Source: Gemmatimonadota bacterium
GTDB taxonomy: Bacteria > Gemmatimonadota > Gemmatimonadetes > Longimicrobiales > Gaopeijiaceae
Assembly: GCA_028873845.1 (NCBI GenBank)
Contig: JAPPNO010000109.1
Coordinates: 1 to 35,323, forward strand
Direction of reading: 5' to 3'
DNA length: 35,323 nucleotides
Shown: positions 27,124 to 35,245 of the stretch, one piece after another
Position numbering within the stretch: position 1 is the stretch's first letter
How the letters are laid out: every line of letters starts with the position of its first letter
Position numbers and translations under genes: made by a program
The notes under the pieces: generated by a model
What the model saw: the letters and a program-made list of their open reading frames with translations, nothing else
Databases searched by the model: none
What the model was told of the DNA's origin: nothing

Positions 27124-27954
27124 TCAGAACCAGCGGACCAGCCCGATGGTCATTCCCAATTCCCGCGCTGCCATGCTCGATCGGACCGTGACGCCCACGT
27201 CTTCGAAGGGCGTGGTCCACTCCTCCAGGGCGTGTCCGCGGTAGCGTGCCTCGACGCGGAAGGAACTTCGCTGCCCCAACCGCCTCTCGATCCCGGCCCC
27301 GGCAACCCAGATGAACGAGTCCGAGTCGCGATGCTCGGTGCCCGCCGCGTATTCCCGGCAGGGCTCCGGCGAGAAACAACCGCGGTAGTGGTTGGTAAAC
27401 CGCATATCGGCGAAGTGTGCCCCCGCGAGCGCGTACACGCCGCCTCCCCGGGCGCGTAGCCCCTCCGGACTGCCGCCCAGCCTGACGGAGACCCCGTACT
27501 CGACCCGCTTGGCGTAGGTCCAGCTGTCGGGCCAGCTCTCTCCCAGCTGGCGCCGGTCCGGCGAACTGCCCACTCCGGTGAACTGACCGTTCGTCCTGCC
27601 GCGATTCAGCGCGACGCCGAGATCGCCCTCCAGGAACCAGGAATCCCCGGCGAGCGGCACGCGATACCCCACGGCCCCGCCGATTCCGAAGGTGAGCGCG
27701 CTGCCCGACGCCTCGTCGTGATACACCTTCCCCCGCCTCGGCTCGGGGACCAGGGTGTTGGGCGCCGTGTTGTCGACGGTCTTCTGCATCGTCGCGCCGA
27801 GGCTGCCCGTGGGGAGGGCCACCCGGAGGAAGAACCCGCGCCTGGGGGCGGGATCCCTTTGCGCGTGTGCGGGGACGGCCCAGCCCGCAAGCACCGCGGC
27901 GACTGCGGCACAGGAGAGGGAACGCAACGCCCTTCGCGGCCGATGCCGGTTCAT
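27124..27954 (-). CDS. Outer-membrane beta-barrel protein ending in Trp-Phe
   Basis: The 276-residue product has a signal peptide (RALRSLSCAAVAAVLAGWAVPAHAQ) and amphipathic strands (GFFLRVALPTGSLGATM, ALTFGIGGAVGYRVPL, WFLEGDLGVALNRG, VEYGVSVRLGG, GGVYALAGAHFADM, FIWVAGAGIERRLG, SSFRVEARYRGHAL, LGMTIGLVRWF). The C-terminal Phe is the usual BAM-complex recognition signal. Two Cys (CFSPEPC) lie in one loop and may form a disulfide. ATG 27954-27952 has GGGAGA about 6 bases upstream. It is a different family from the barrel at 23459, with no clear alignment. It runs convergent to the PPK2 gene and divergent from the M20 peptidase gene. Confidence 0.82.
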   Translation of the reverse strand: MNRHRPRRALRSLSCAAVAAVLAGWAVPAHAQRDPAPRRGFFLRVALPTGSLGATMQKTVDNTAPNTLVPEPRRGKVYHDEASGSALTFGIGGAVGYRVPLAGDSWFLEGDLGVALNRGRTNGQFTGVGSSPDRRQLGESWPDSWTYAKRVEYGVSVRLGGSPEGLRARGGGVYALAGAHFADMRFTNHYRGCFSPEPCREYAAGTEHRDSDSFIWVAGAGIERRLGQRSSFRVEARYRGHALEEWTTPFEDVGVTVRSSMAARELGMTIGLVRWF

Positions 27955-28160
27955 GCCGATTCTCCCATTGCAATTCGAATCCGGAACAAAGCAACCACCT
28001 ACGCGACTACGGTACCGGCGCGACCCTCGCATGTCCATCCGTCCACGCGGCGCCCCCTGTTACTTTCCACGGGCGGTCCGCCACGAAACAACCCCGCAGG
28101 CCGGCCGGATCCCCCCCGGACCGTTGCGAGGCACCCCCGACCCTCTCCGGAGCCATCCTC

Positions 28161-29462
28161 TTGCCACGACCCGTTCCTCTCGCCACTGCCCTCCTCCTCG
28201 CGATCATGTCCCAACCGAACGTCAGCGCCCAGGTCTCCGTTTCCGCCGACTACGTCCGCGAGGTGAACGATCTGGCCGCCAATCCGCTGGTCCGCAACTC
28301 CTTCCAGGTCATCGAGGGACTGGACGCGTGGGCGCTGGAACGCCTCGTCGAGCTCAACGAAATCCCGGCGCCTCCGTTCATGGAAGAGGCGCGCGGCCGC
28401 CGCTTCGCCGAACTGCTGGCCGAATGCGGTGCCGATTCCGTGTGGACCGACGCGGAGGGCAACGTGTTCGGGCTGAGGCGGGGACGGCACGGCGAACGCA
28501 CCGTCGCGCTGGGCGGCCACCTGGACACCGTCTTCCCGGAGGGCACCGATGTGACCGTGCGGCAGCGCGGCGACACGCTCTTCGCACCCGGGATCGGCGA
28601 CGACGCGCGCGGGCTGGTCGTCGTGCTGGCCGTCCTGCGGGCCATGGTGGAGGCGGAGGTCGAGACCGGGGACGACATCGTGTTCGTGGGCGTCGTGGGG
28701 GAGGAGGGGCTCGGGGACCTGCGCGGCATGAAGCACATCTACCGCGATCCGGCGGCCGGCCCGGACGCGTGGATCGAGGTGGACGGCGGGGGGCTGGCCG
28801 GGCTGGTGACGATGGGACTGGGCTCGGTGCGCTACCGGGTCACCTTCAAGGGCCCGGGCGGGCACTCGTGGGGCGCCTTCGGCGTGGCCAACCCGGCCCA
28901 TGCGGTGAGCCGTGCGGTGAGGCACTTCCAGGACGTGGCCGACACGCTGACGCGGAGCGGTCCCCGAACCAGCTACAACGTGGGGCGGATCGGTGGCGGC
29001 ACCTCGGTGAACTCGATTCCGGCCGAGAGCTGGGTCGAGGTCGACATGCGCTCGGTGAGCCCCGAAAGCCTCTCCCGCATCGAGGGGGTTTTCCTCGCGG
29101 CGATGGACCGGGCGCTGCAGGAGGAGAACTCCCTGCGGCGCGACGGCCCCGCGCTGACGGTCGAGAAGCTGAAGATCGGGGACCGGCCGTCGGGGGAGGG
29201 GGACCCCCACGCGCCGCTCGTGCAGCGCGCCCTGGCCGCGACCGCGCACTTCGGGGTGCGGGGGCAGCTGCGCCGCTCGTCGACGGACTCGAACATTCCG
29301 ATCGCGCTCGGGATCCCGGCCGTGACGATCGGGCGGGGCGGGGTCGGGGCGGGCGCGCATTCGCCAGGGGAGTACTGGGTGAACGTGGACGGGCACCTGG
29401 CCATCCAGAGGGCACTGCTGCTGCTGGTGGCGGAGGCGGGGGTGGGCGGGGTGGTGCCGTAG
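28161..29462 (+). CDS. Secreted M20-family metallopeptidase
   Basis: The 433-residue product has a signal peptide (PRPVPLATALLLAIMSQPNVSAQ) and the M20 zinc peptidase fold. Candidate metal ligands are H120 in GGHLDTV, the bridging Asp in GIGDDARG (147/148), E181-E182 in VGEEGLGD, D208 in EVDGG and H400 in GAHSPGEYW; the dimerisation lid starts near GPGGHSWGAF. Family members cleave C-terminal residues from peptides or deacylate amino acids; it is exported, so it is not the cytoplasmic DapE of the lysine pathway. TTG 28161 is chosen as start because GGAG lies 9 bases upstream (28148-28151) and a signal peptide follows at once; ATG 28206 is an alternative but cuts into the signal. Upstream frame extension has no family similarity. 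Confidence 0.86.
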   Translation: MPRPVPLATALLLAIMSQPNVSAQVSVSADYVREVNDLAANPLVRNSFQVIEGLDAWALERLVELNEIPAPPFMEEARGRRFAELLAECGADSVWTDAEGNVFGLRRGRHGERTVALGGHLDTVFPEGTDVTVRQRGDTLFAPGIGDDARGLVVVLAVLRAMVEAEVETGDDIVFVGVVGEEGLGDLRGMKHIYRDPAAGPDAWIEVDGGGLAGLVTMGLGSVRYRVTFKGPGGHSWGAFGVANPAHAVSRAVRHFQDVADTLTRSGPRTSYNVGRIGGGTSVNSIPAESWVEVDMRSVSPESLSRIEGVFLAAMDRALQEENSLRRDGPALTVEKLKIGDRPSGEGDPHAPLVQRALAATAHFGVRGQLRRSSTDSNIPIALGIPAVTIGRGGVGAGAHSPGEYWVNVDGHLAIQRALLLLVAEAGVGGVVP

Positions 29463-29579
29463 CGGAAGGCGTGTCCGGCGAACCGCCTGGAATCCGGGCG
29501 GGAACCGGCTGATTCGGCGGTTTCCGATGCACGGACGGCCAAGGAGTATACTATCAGAGAACTTGCTGTATCGATTTAT

Positions 29580-29602
29580 GATATATATTATATCTATATA
29601 TC
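29580..29602. repeat. AT-only inverted repeat before a possible start
   Basis: GATATATA (29580-29587), TTATATC, TATATATC (29595-29602) forms a perfect 8-base inverted repeat in an island of almost pure A/T within GC-rich DNA. A TATACT hexamer lies nearby at 29548-29553. It may be a promoter or operator region for the downstream lipoprotein gene; no -35 partner is clear. Confidence 0.4.
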
Positions 29603-29737
29603 GTGGAAACACGGCACGCGATGTCCATGGAACTGGAGCAACCCCTCATGCCGACGCTTCCAACCGTGCAATCGACCGCGGATCCATCGCCGCCCGCGCG
29701 CTGCGGGGGGAATTCCGCCGGCCCCGGAGCGCCGATC

Positions 29738-31954
29738 GTGAGGCGGTCCGCCGGCGGCGCGGCCCGACCCCCGGCGAAAGCAATCATACTCCTCTTCGCC
29801 CTGTTCGCAGGAGTGTCATGCGGTGGCGGGCGGAGCGACGACCCGGACGCCACTCTGCGGCGCGACTCGGCCGGCATCGCCATCGCCGATAACCAGGCGG
29901 GCGACCGTCCCTTCCACGGGCGGATCGTGCACGTGGCCGACCTGGTGACGCCGGACGGCGCGCTCTCCCCGCGTCCGTGGGGCGTCCGGGCGCACCGGGC
30001 CACCCAGCGCGTGTTCGTGGCGGACGGGGCGGGGAGGCGGGTCGCCGTCTTCGATGCCGCGGGCGGATTTGTCGGGGAGCTTGGACGTGCCGGAGAGGGA
30101 CCCGGCGAGTTTCAGCTTCCCAGCGCGCTCGCGGTGGAGGAATGCAACCGCGAATCCTGTCACGGACTGCCCGGCCCGGCGGAAGTGCTCGTGGTGCTGG
30201 ACTCGCGGCGCGGCGTCCTGAGCCGCTGGTCGGCCAGCGGTGAATTCCTGGGCGAGGAGCGCGCGCCGGCGGACTACTGGGGACCCGGGTTCGCCGTCGG
30301 CCGCGACTACTTCGCTACCGTTACCTCCAGCAACTCCTCCAGCAGCCCCCCCGGCGGTTCCTCCGGCAGCGCGGGGATGGGGATCGCACAGCGGCTGGAA
30401 GTGCGCACGGCGGAGGGAAGCCGGGTTATCCACGAAGTCTCCTACGAAATGACGCTGATGGAGCTCCCCTGCGCGACCATGCCCGCGCCGAGGATCTTCG
30501 CGCCGGAAGTCGTGTGGGCGCACGCGGGCGACAACTTCTACTACCTGAACGGTCCCGGCTACCGCATCGACGTCTGGTCCGATGGTGCGCCGGCGATCAG
30601 TTTTCGGCGCCCGATCGGGCCGCTCGCGGTTTCACGCCCGATGGCGGCGATGGCCGCCCGGACCGGTTCGGGTCCGTACGGAGCGTTCATGAGGCAGTGC
30701 GGCATCTCGGCGGAGGAACTGGTCGACGCGGTGGGATACGAGGAGGAGCTGGCGCCGGTGATGGGACTGGCGGTGGATCCCGGGGGCCGGTTGTGGGTGG
30801 CCCGCAGGGGTAGCGGACCTGCCCCCGAGGCCATCGACATCCTCGGTCCCGAAGGCGATTACCTGGGGACTCTGACCGCGGGCGTTCTTCCGGTCGCGTT
30901 CCTCTCCGCGTCGAGCTTCGTCGGCGTGCGCCTCGAATCGTCCACGGGACGGGTCCTGGCGTCGATCCACGATGTGCGGGGCGATGCGTTACCGGTCCCG
31001 GGGCGGGATCGGGTCATGCCTGGGCGGCAAGCATCAAGGCCGCGACCGAGCGAGGAAGCTGCGCGGGACGGGGCGGACGACCCGCGGGAAGACGCCGGCG
31101 CCGCTCGCCCGCCCGCCCCGAACCCGGCCGGGCTGCGCGAATTCCGGGATTGCCCGGCCTGCCCGCTCATGGTCGAGCTGCCGCGCGGACGCTACACGAT
31201 GGGAAGGGCGGTGGGGGAGGAGGAGCGAACGGGGCATGACAGGGACCCGAACCGGCCGCAGCGCACGCGGGACATCGAGAGACCTCGGCTCGAGGTCGAT
31301 ATCGCCTACCCGTTCGCACTGGGAAAGTACGAAGTCACCTTCGACGAATGGGACCATTGCGTTGACGAAGGCGGCTGCGGCTACAGGCCCACCGATCGGG
31401 GGTTTGGCCGGGGGGACCGGCCCGTCATCCATGTTTCCCGCCTGGATGCCGAGGAATACCTGGCATGGCTCAGCGAGGCCACGGGGCAACCGTACCGGCT
31501 GCCGTCGAGCGCCGAGTGGGAATACGCCGCGCGCGCCGGCACGACCACCGCCCGCTGGTGGGGCGATGAACTGGGGACCGGAAGGGCGGTCTGCGACGGG
31601 TGCGGCAGCCGCTGGGACGATCGTTCGACCGCGCCGGTGGGCTCCTTTCCACCCAACCCGTGGGGCCTGCACGACATGCTCTCGAACGTGTCCGAGGTGG
31701 TCGCCGACTGCTGGCACGAGAGCTACGTCGGCCACCCGACCGACGGATCGCCGAGACTGGAGGCGCCGCCGGGCTGGCCCGACGGGGAATGCATGCGGGC
31801 CACCTGGCGAGGGGGCGCCTGGTCCTTCTTCGCCTGGACCGTTCGGGCTGCGACCCGTGGCGGCGGGAACATGGATCTCGGGTATCGAGGCGATCATCCA
31901 AGGGCCGGGGGGAGTCGTGGGTTTCGGGTGGCGAGGGCGGTGGAGCCGGGCTGA
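29738..31954 (+). CDS. Six-bladed propeller lipoprotein fused to a formylglycine-generating-enzyme-like domain
   Basis: The best start is GTG 29738: GGAG lies 8 bases upstream (29726-29729), and the frame then gives a textbook lipoprotein signal (basic start, IILLFALFAGVSC, Cys28). The 738-residue product has a six-bladed/NHL propeller at ~55-425 (GRRVAVFDAAGGFVGELGRAGEGPGEF, LVVLDSRRGVLSRWSASGEFLGE, GLAVDPGGRLWVARRG) and a charged Pro/Ala-rich linker (~430-470). An FGE/SUMF1-type domain follows at ~475-738 (LPRGRYTMG, GKYEVTFDEWDHCVDEGGC, RLPSSAEWEYAARAGT, GLHDML, RGGAW, GFRVARA). The two Cys that copper-dependent FGE uses near RGGAW are absent (SFFAWTV), so sulfatase activation is unlikely. 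Its propeller resembles the fragment at 32077-32304. An upstream ATG at 29648 is less likely. Confidence 0.84.
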   Translation: MRRSAGGAARPPAKAIILLFALFAGVSCGGGRSDDPDATLRRDSAGIAIADNQAGDRPFHGRIVHVADLVTPDGALSPRPWGVRAHRATQRVFVADGAGRRVAVFDAAGGFVGELGRAGEGPGEFQLPSALAVEECNRESCHGLPGPAEVLVVLDSRRGVLSRWSASGEFLGEERAPADYWGPGFAVGRDYFATVTSSNSSSSPPGGSSGSAGMGIAQRLEVRTAEGSRVIHEVSYEMTLMELPCATMPAPRIFAPEVVWAHAGDNFYYLNGPGYRIDVWSDGAPAISFRRPIGPLAVSRPMAAMAARTGSGPYGAFMRQCGISAEELVDAVGYEEELAPVMGLAVDPGGRLWVARRGSGPAPEAIDILGPEGDYLGTLTAGVLPVAFLSASSFVGVRLESSTGRVLASIHDVRGDALPVPGRDRVMPGRQASRPRPSEEAARDGADDPREDAGAARPPAPNPAGLREFRDCPACPLMVELPRGRYTMGRAVGEEERTGHDRDPNRPQRTRDIERPRLEVDIAYPFALGKYEVTFDEWDHCVDEGGCGYRPTDRGFGRGDRPVIHVSRLDAEEYLAWLSEATGQPYRLPSSAEWEYAARAGTTTARWWGDELGTGRAVCDGCGSRWDDRSTAPVGSFPPNPWGLHDMLSNVSEVVADCWHESYVGHPTDGSPRLEAPPGWPDGECMRATWRGGAWSFFAWTVRAATRGGGNMDLGYRGDHPRAGGSRGFRVARAVEPG

Positions 31955-31987
31955 CCCTCCCTTGCGCCAGGAGTCACACACCTGATC

Positions 31988-32017
31988 GACAACCACTTCA
32001 TTGACAACCACTTCATT
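31988..32017. repeat. 15-bp perfect tandem repeat, two copies
   Basis: GACAACCACTTCATT occurs at 31988-32002 and directly again at 32003-32017. It lies in the short gap after the propeller-FGE gene. It is probably a slippage product, or a remnant of decay next to the propeller fragment. Confidence 0.7.
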
Positions 32018-32076
32018 GCTTCCCCTTTCTCACACGCTTCCAACCGAGTACCTTCCGGCCCGCCATCCTCTTGCGC

Positions 32077-32304
32077 TCAATTAACCTCAAGCGGCACCCG
32101 CTTCACCACCACCGTCTCCACCCCCAGCTCGTCCTTTTCGATGAATGCCACCAGACCGTCGGGGCCAAAGGCGGCGGGGATCCCGGTCGCGCCGGTACGG
32201 TAGCTGCCCACATACCGGCCCGCCATGTCCAGCACGTCGATGGGACCGACACTTACCGGTCCGTCGCCGCGCCGAAGCACCCAGATCATGCCGTTCCCGG
32301 CCAT
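32077..32304 (-). pseudogene. C-terminal remnant of a six-bladed propeller protein
   Basis: The 75-residue frame from ATG 32304 to TGA 32077 resembles the last propeller strands of proteins like the one at 29738-31954. [10 protein letters not shown]...[17 protein letters not shown] matches LWVARRGSGP...IDILGPEGDYLGTLTAG of that gene. A further [16 protein letters not shown] segment follows. Upstream of the ATG the frame has unrelated AT-rich sequence and soon a stop (TAG at 32352-32350), so the rest of the protein is missing. It is read convergent to the gene at 29738. It is therefore a leftover of a second propeller gene, not a functional small protein; a genuine 75-residue gene is the less likely alternative. 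Confidence 0.6.
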
Positions 32305-32645
32305 ATGATGCCCTAACTCTTTATCCCCCTTCGCGTTATCAGAATACTCCTAATAACCGGTATTACTCTCGGTAACTCCCCCACCTCAGAACACGGGCCG
32401 CTGCCACTCGTACAGCAGCCCACCGACACCTCTCCACTTGGCTCGACCTCCCATCATCCAGCACCCATCCTCGCGTCCATCCCGCCCGCCACCAAGGATC
32501 GAAACTCCTCCCTACACCTCCATTGCCGTCCTGCAGACTAGTACCACGCGTTTCCTGGGACTTCGCCTAGGAAACGGGGCGCCTTCGGCGCAGCCAGGTC
32601 GTAGATTGACGGAGGCTGGGGAGATCAGACGAAAGGCAGAGTGCG
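32305..32645. other. Intergenic region, 341 bp, with AT-rich part and two hairpins
   Basis: The left part is AT-rich (CTAATAACCGGTATTAC around 32350-32365) and has no gene. The right part holds two adjacent stem-loops at 32550-32575 and 32579-32591, then about 55 bases to the start of the broken gene at 32646. No ribosome site stronger than AAAGG is seen before that start. Confidence 0.5.
32550..32591. repeat. Two adjacent hairpins upstream of the broken unnamed gene
   Basis: GTTTCCTGGG (32550-32559) pairs with CCTAGGAAAC (32566-32575) over 10 bases with one G-T wobble and a 6-base loop. Directly after, GCGCC (32579-32583) pairs with GGCGC (32587-32591) around a TTC loop. Two hairpins in a row before a mobile-looking gene could be an element end, a transcript leader structure or a weak terminator of the preceding region. 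Confidence 0.5.
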
Positions 32646-34305
32646 ATGGGCGGAACGGGCGATTCCGGTGGCGTCCTCTTCGAAGGATTTCTGGACGGCA
32701 GTTACGACTGCGTGGACCGCGTGGTACTGCGCGCGTACTTCCAGCTCGGCCAGCGAGCGCCGGGGTTGCGGATGTGGTGGCGGCGCTGGCAGGGATCGGA
32801 CGAGGGGCTGAACAACACGCGGCTCATGCGGGTGGCGGGGCGCTTCTCCCGCCGGGTGAAGGGCTGGGCGAAGGGCGCGGGCGTACCGGTCGTGTACAGC
32901 AAGAGCGGAGAACGGAACGAGGATCTGGCCGGGGACTTCGTTCCCGACGCCCCGGACTTCGAGGGTGTGTTCGCGGTCATCGTGCGCCGGGCGCCAGGCA
33001 ATGTCTGGGACGTCGAACACACGTCCGACGGGCGGATCCGGCGGATCAAGCGAAAGGTGCCGAGGCCGTGGGTGAATCACTACGCCTTCCACATCGTGGA
33101 CCGCGACTGGGGCCACATGATCATCCGCTTCTGCCCCCACCCGCCGTTCAACGCGCTGGTGATCCTCAACGGCCATGAGTGGGTGGCCAAGGAGGCGGAG
33201 CGCCGGCAGCTTACCTTCACGAAGCAGGACAACTGCTTCACCGAACTATCCAACGCCCCGGATTGGGCCTTGTCGCAGATGCCTTGAGTTCTCCCGAGAG
33301 CTCTGTAAGGCGCTTGGTCCAGGCCCCGGAGCGTTGGATCTACTCGGCGGTGCTGTGCTTCGCGCTGGACGTCGCCGACCAGGAGCGGACGGGGTTCCTC
33401 TACCACTCCTCCCTCTTCCAGGCCGAGTACAGCCGCAACCTGCTCTTCACGAGCGGCCAGAAGATGGACCGGGTCTTCAGCGCCCTGATCGACCGCGTCC
33501 GGGGCCCGCTGGACCTGCGCACCGTGAAGACCCTCTTCGGACGCCGGCAGCGTCCGCGGCGACACAAGGGGCAGCCGCGAGCTCCGGTCGTGGAGGTCTC
33601 GCTCGAGACACCTCAGTTCGATCTGACGATCCTGCGCATCCGCTTCAGGCGCCTGGTGCTGAAGATCTACACGAAAGGCGAGCGAGTGCTGCGTATCGAG
33701 GCCATGGCGCACAATGCCCGCGATCTGGGTTGTCGGCTCGGGGCGTCGCACTTCCCCGAGGCGGTCGAGGCGCTTCGGCAAATGGTCGACTGCTTCATCG
33801 AAGTGCTCGACTGCCTGGACACGACCTTCATCGATGCAGGGCTGCTCGACCGGCTCCCCCGCCCGGGCCGCCTAGGCGCCGTCCGCGTCGGCGGCATCGA
33901 CATCAATCGTCCTCGTGCCCGTGCCGTCATGGAGGCCCTCCTCGCGCTCTCGACGAACCCGGCCGGGTTAACGTCCTCGGAGCTCGCTGCCAAGGTCGCC
34001 CGGCTCCTCAATGACGAACGGTACTCGCCAAGCCGTGCCGCCTACGACCTCAGGAAGTTCCGCTGCAAGGGGTTGGCTGCCAGGATCCCGCGTTCACGCC
34101 GATACCGCGTGGGCACCTCGGCCCTACGCGCCATGGCGCAGCCCTCCTCCTGCTCCGCGACAAGGTGGTCTGCCCACTCCTCGCCGCGGCATCCACGTCC
34201 AGCCGAGCGCCTGGACCCCGAATCACAAGCGCCCTGGACCAACGCTACGCCGCTGTTCATCACGAAATGCGAAGCCTCTTCAACACCGTCGGTATCGCCG
34301 CCTGA
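32646..34305 (+). pseudogene. Unnamed recurrent bacterial family gene, broken by two frameshifts
   Basis: Three frames together give one protein of ~550 residues. The first part (32646 to ~33260) ends in NHYAFHIVDRDWGHMIIRF, HPPFNALVILNGHE and FTKQDNCF. A one-base loss near 33260 is needed to continue into LGLVADALSSPES...ERWIYSAVLCFALDVADQERTGF and EYSRNLLF. A second loss near 34136-34140 is needed to reach ALLLLRDKVVCPLL...RYAAVHHEMRSLFNTVGIAA, ending at TGA 34303-34305. The second part contains LFGRRQRPRRHK and a winged-helix-like C-terminus (TSSELAAKVARLL...SPSRAAYDLRKFRCKGL, RSRRYRV). I recognise the NHY...DRxWG...LNGHE pattern as recurrent in many bacterial genomes but cannot name a function. 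DNA binding is suggested by the basic and helix-rich C-terminus only. Confidence 0.7.
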
Positions 34306-34960
34306 CCCGCATCCTCAACTTTTTCACGATGCTTAGCCCGCAAGCGGCCTAATCGCGAACAGCGGGGAAGATAATAGCTCGAGTCCTGTCCAACGGTGCC
34401 TCATACCGGCGCTATGGCCCTGGGGAGACCGTGGGGCCGTGGGGACCGTGGCAGAGCGAATGCCGACCCTTCCGGCCCATGAAATTGGTCGAGGTCGAGG
34501 CAGGGGAAGAGCGACTCAGCCAGCTGAATCCTACTCACGGCGCTCACGACCCCCCCTGCCGCGGTACGGCCCTCACCGGCCCCCCACGGCCCTCCCAACC
34601 CCCTATGACGCTCCAGAGTCCTCTAGGAGTGCCCCACGGCCCTCACCAGCCCCCCAGGGCCGTGGCAGAGCCTAGGGCCGCGGCCCTCCAGGCCCTCCAG
34701 CCCCCCCGCGGCCCCCAGAGCCCACCAGGGCCGCCTACCGAACGTAACACCGGCTCCCGCAGCCCGGCCCCCACCCTATTGCAGCAGCTGAGCTTGAGCC
34801 GCTCACGAACCGTTCCATACCGAACCAGAGCAAGCCCACGGCCCTCCCGACTCCCCCACTACGGCGGGCGACCCGGGGGTACGAATCCAGTCCGCAACCC
34901 CCGGGCCACCCAGCACCGCCCACACCCTCAACTACCGATTCTCCAAGCGTTTGTAACGCT
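34306..34960. other. C-rich, partly repetitive non-coding stretch, 655 bp
   Basis: No convincing gene is seen. From about 34550 to 34740 the plus strand is strongly C-rich, with repeated CGGCCCTC-type motifs and many runs of 4-7 C, so the minus strand could form G-quadruplexes. A 21-base sequence starting ACGGCCCTCACC and ending CCCCCCA occurs at 34566-34586 and 34636-34656 with one mismatch. CCGTGGCAGAGC occurs at about 34444 and again at about 34660. Confidence 0.55.
34566..34656. repeat. 21-bp imperfect direct repeat, 70 bp apart
   Basis: Copies lie at 34566-34586 and 34636-34656, differing at one position (G versus A at base 13). A partial third copy of the core ACGGCCCTC follows the first at 34586. 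The region is C-rich and otherwise featureless. Confidence 0.6.
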
Positions 34961-35245
34961 CTACGGGCGCGAGGTGGGCCGGGCAGCGCCCCACGTCAGG
35001 CCCGCAAGGCCCAGTATCGCCAAGGCCGGTTCCCAAGGTACGCCAGTCTGCTCCACCGGAAGCGATATCTCGGCTGTTCTCATGCCGAGGCCGGGAAGCT
35101 CGACCCTCGTGAAGCACGTAGCGGCCCGCTCCGCGACGAAAGCATGGGCCGCATTATATGCGTCTTCACTCTGCGCCCTAAGCTCGCCAAGATCGTTGCT
35201 CGAGTACTCTCCCTCCTCCGAGGCGTGCGAGCTTTCGTGAGTCAT
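34961..35245 (-). CDS. Small hypothetical protein with a hydrophobic C-terminus
   Basis: The 94-residue frame from ATG 35245-35243 to TAG 34961 is not recognised. The N-terminal half is acidic and helix-prone (HESSHASEEGEYSSNDLGELRAQSEDAYNAAHAFVAERAATCF), the middle is beta-like (TRVELPGLGMRTAEISLPV) and the C-terminus has a hydrophobic run (EPALAILGLAGLTWGAA) that might be a tail anchor. Third-position GC is high but lower than in neighbouring core genes, which fits recent arrival or a chance frame. No good ribosome site is seen; TTG 35257 would add four residues. It lies in a non-core-looking region and has no visible partner. Confidence 0.35.
   Translation of the reverse strand: MTHESSHASEEGEYSSNDLGELRAQSEDAYNAAHAFVAERAATCFTRVELPGLGMRTAEISLPVEQTGVPWEPALAILGLAGLTWGAARPTSRP

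Noticed and set aside
29498-29523. Imperfect hairpin after the M20 peptidase gene
   Set aside because: The arms align only with a bulge and a mismatch and no T-run follows, so a terminator call is not supported.
32646-34305. Insertion sequence with terminal inverted repeats
   Set aside because: No matching inverted ends or target-site duplication was found on both sides; only the upstream hairpins are seen, so an IS call is not made.
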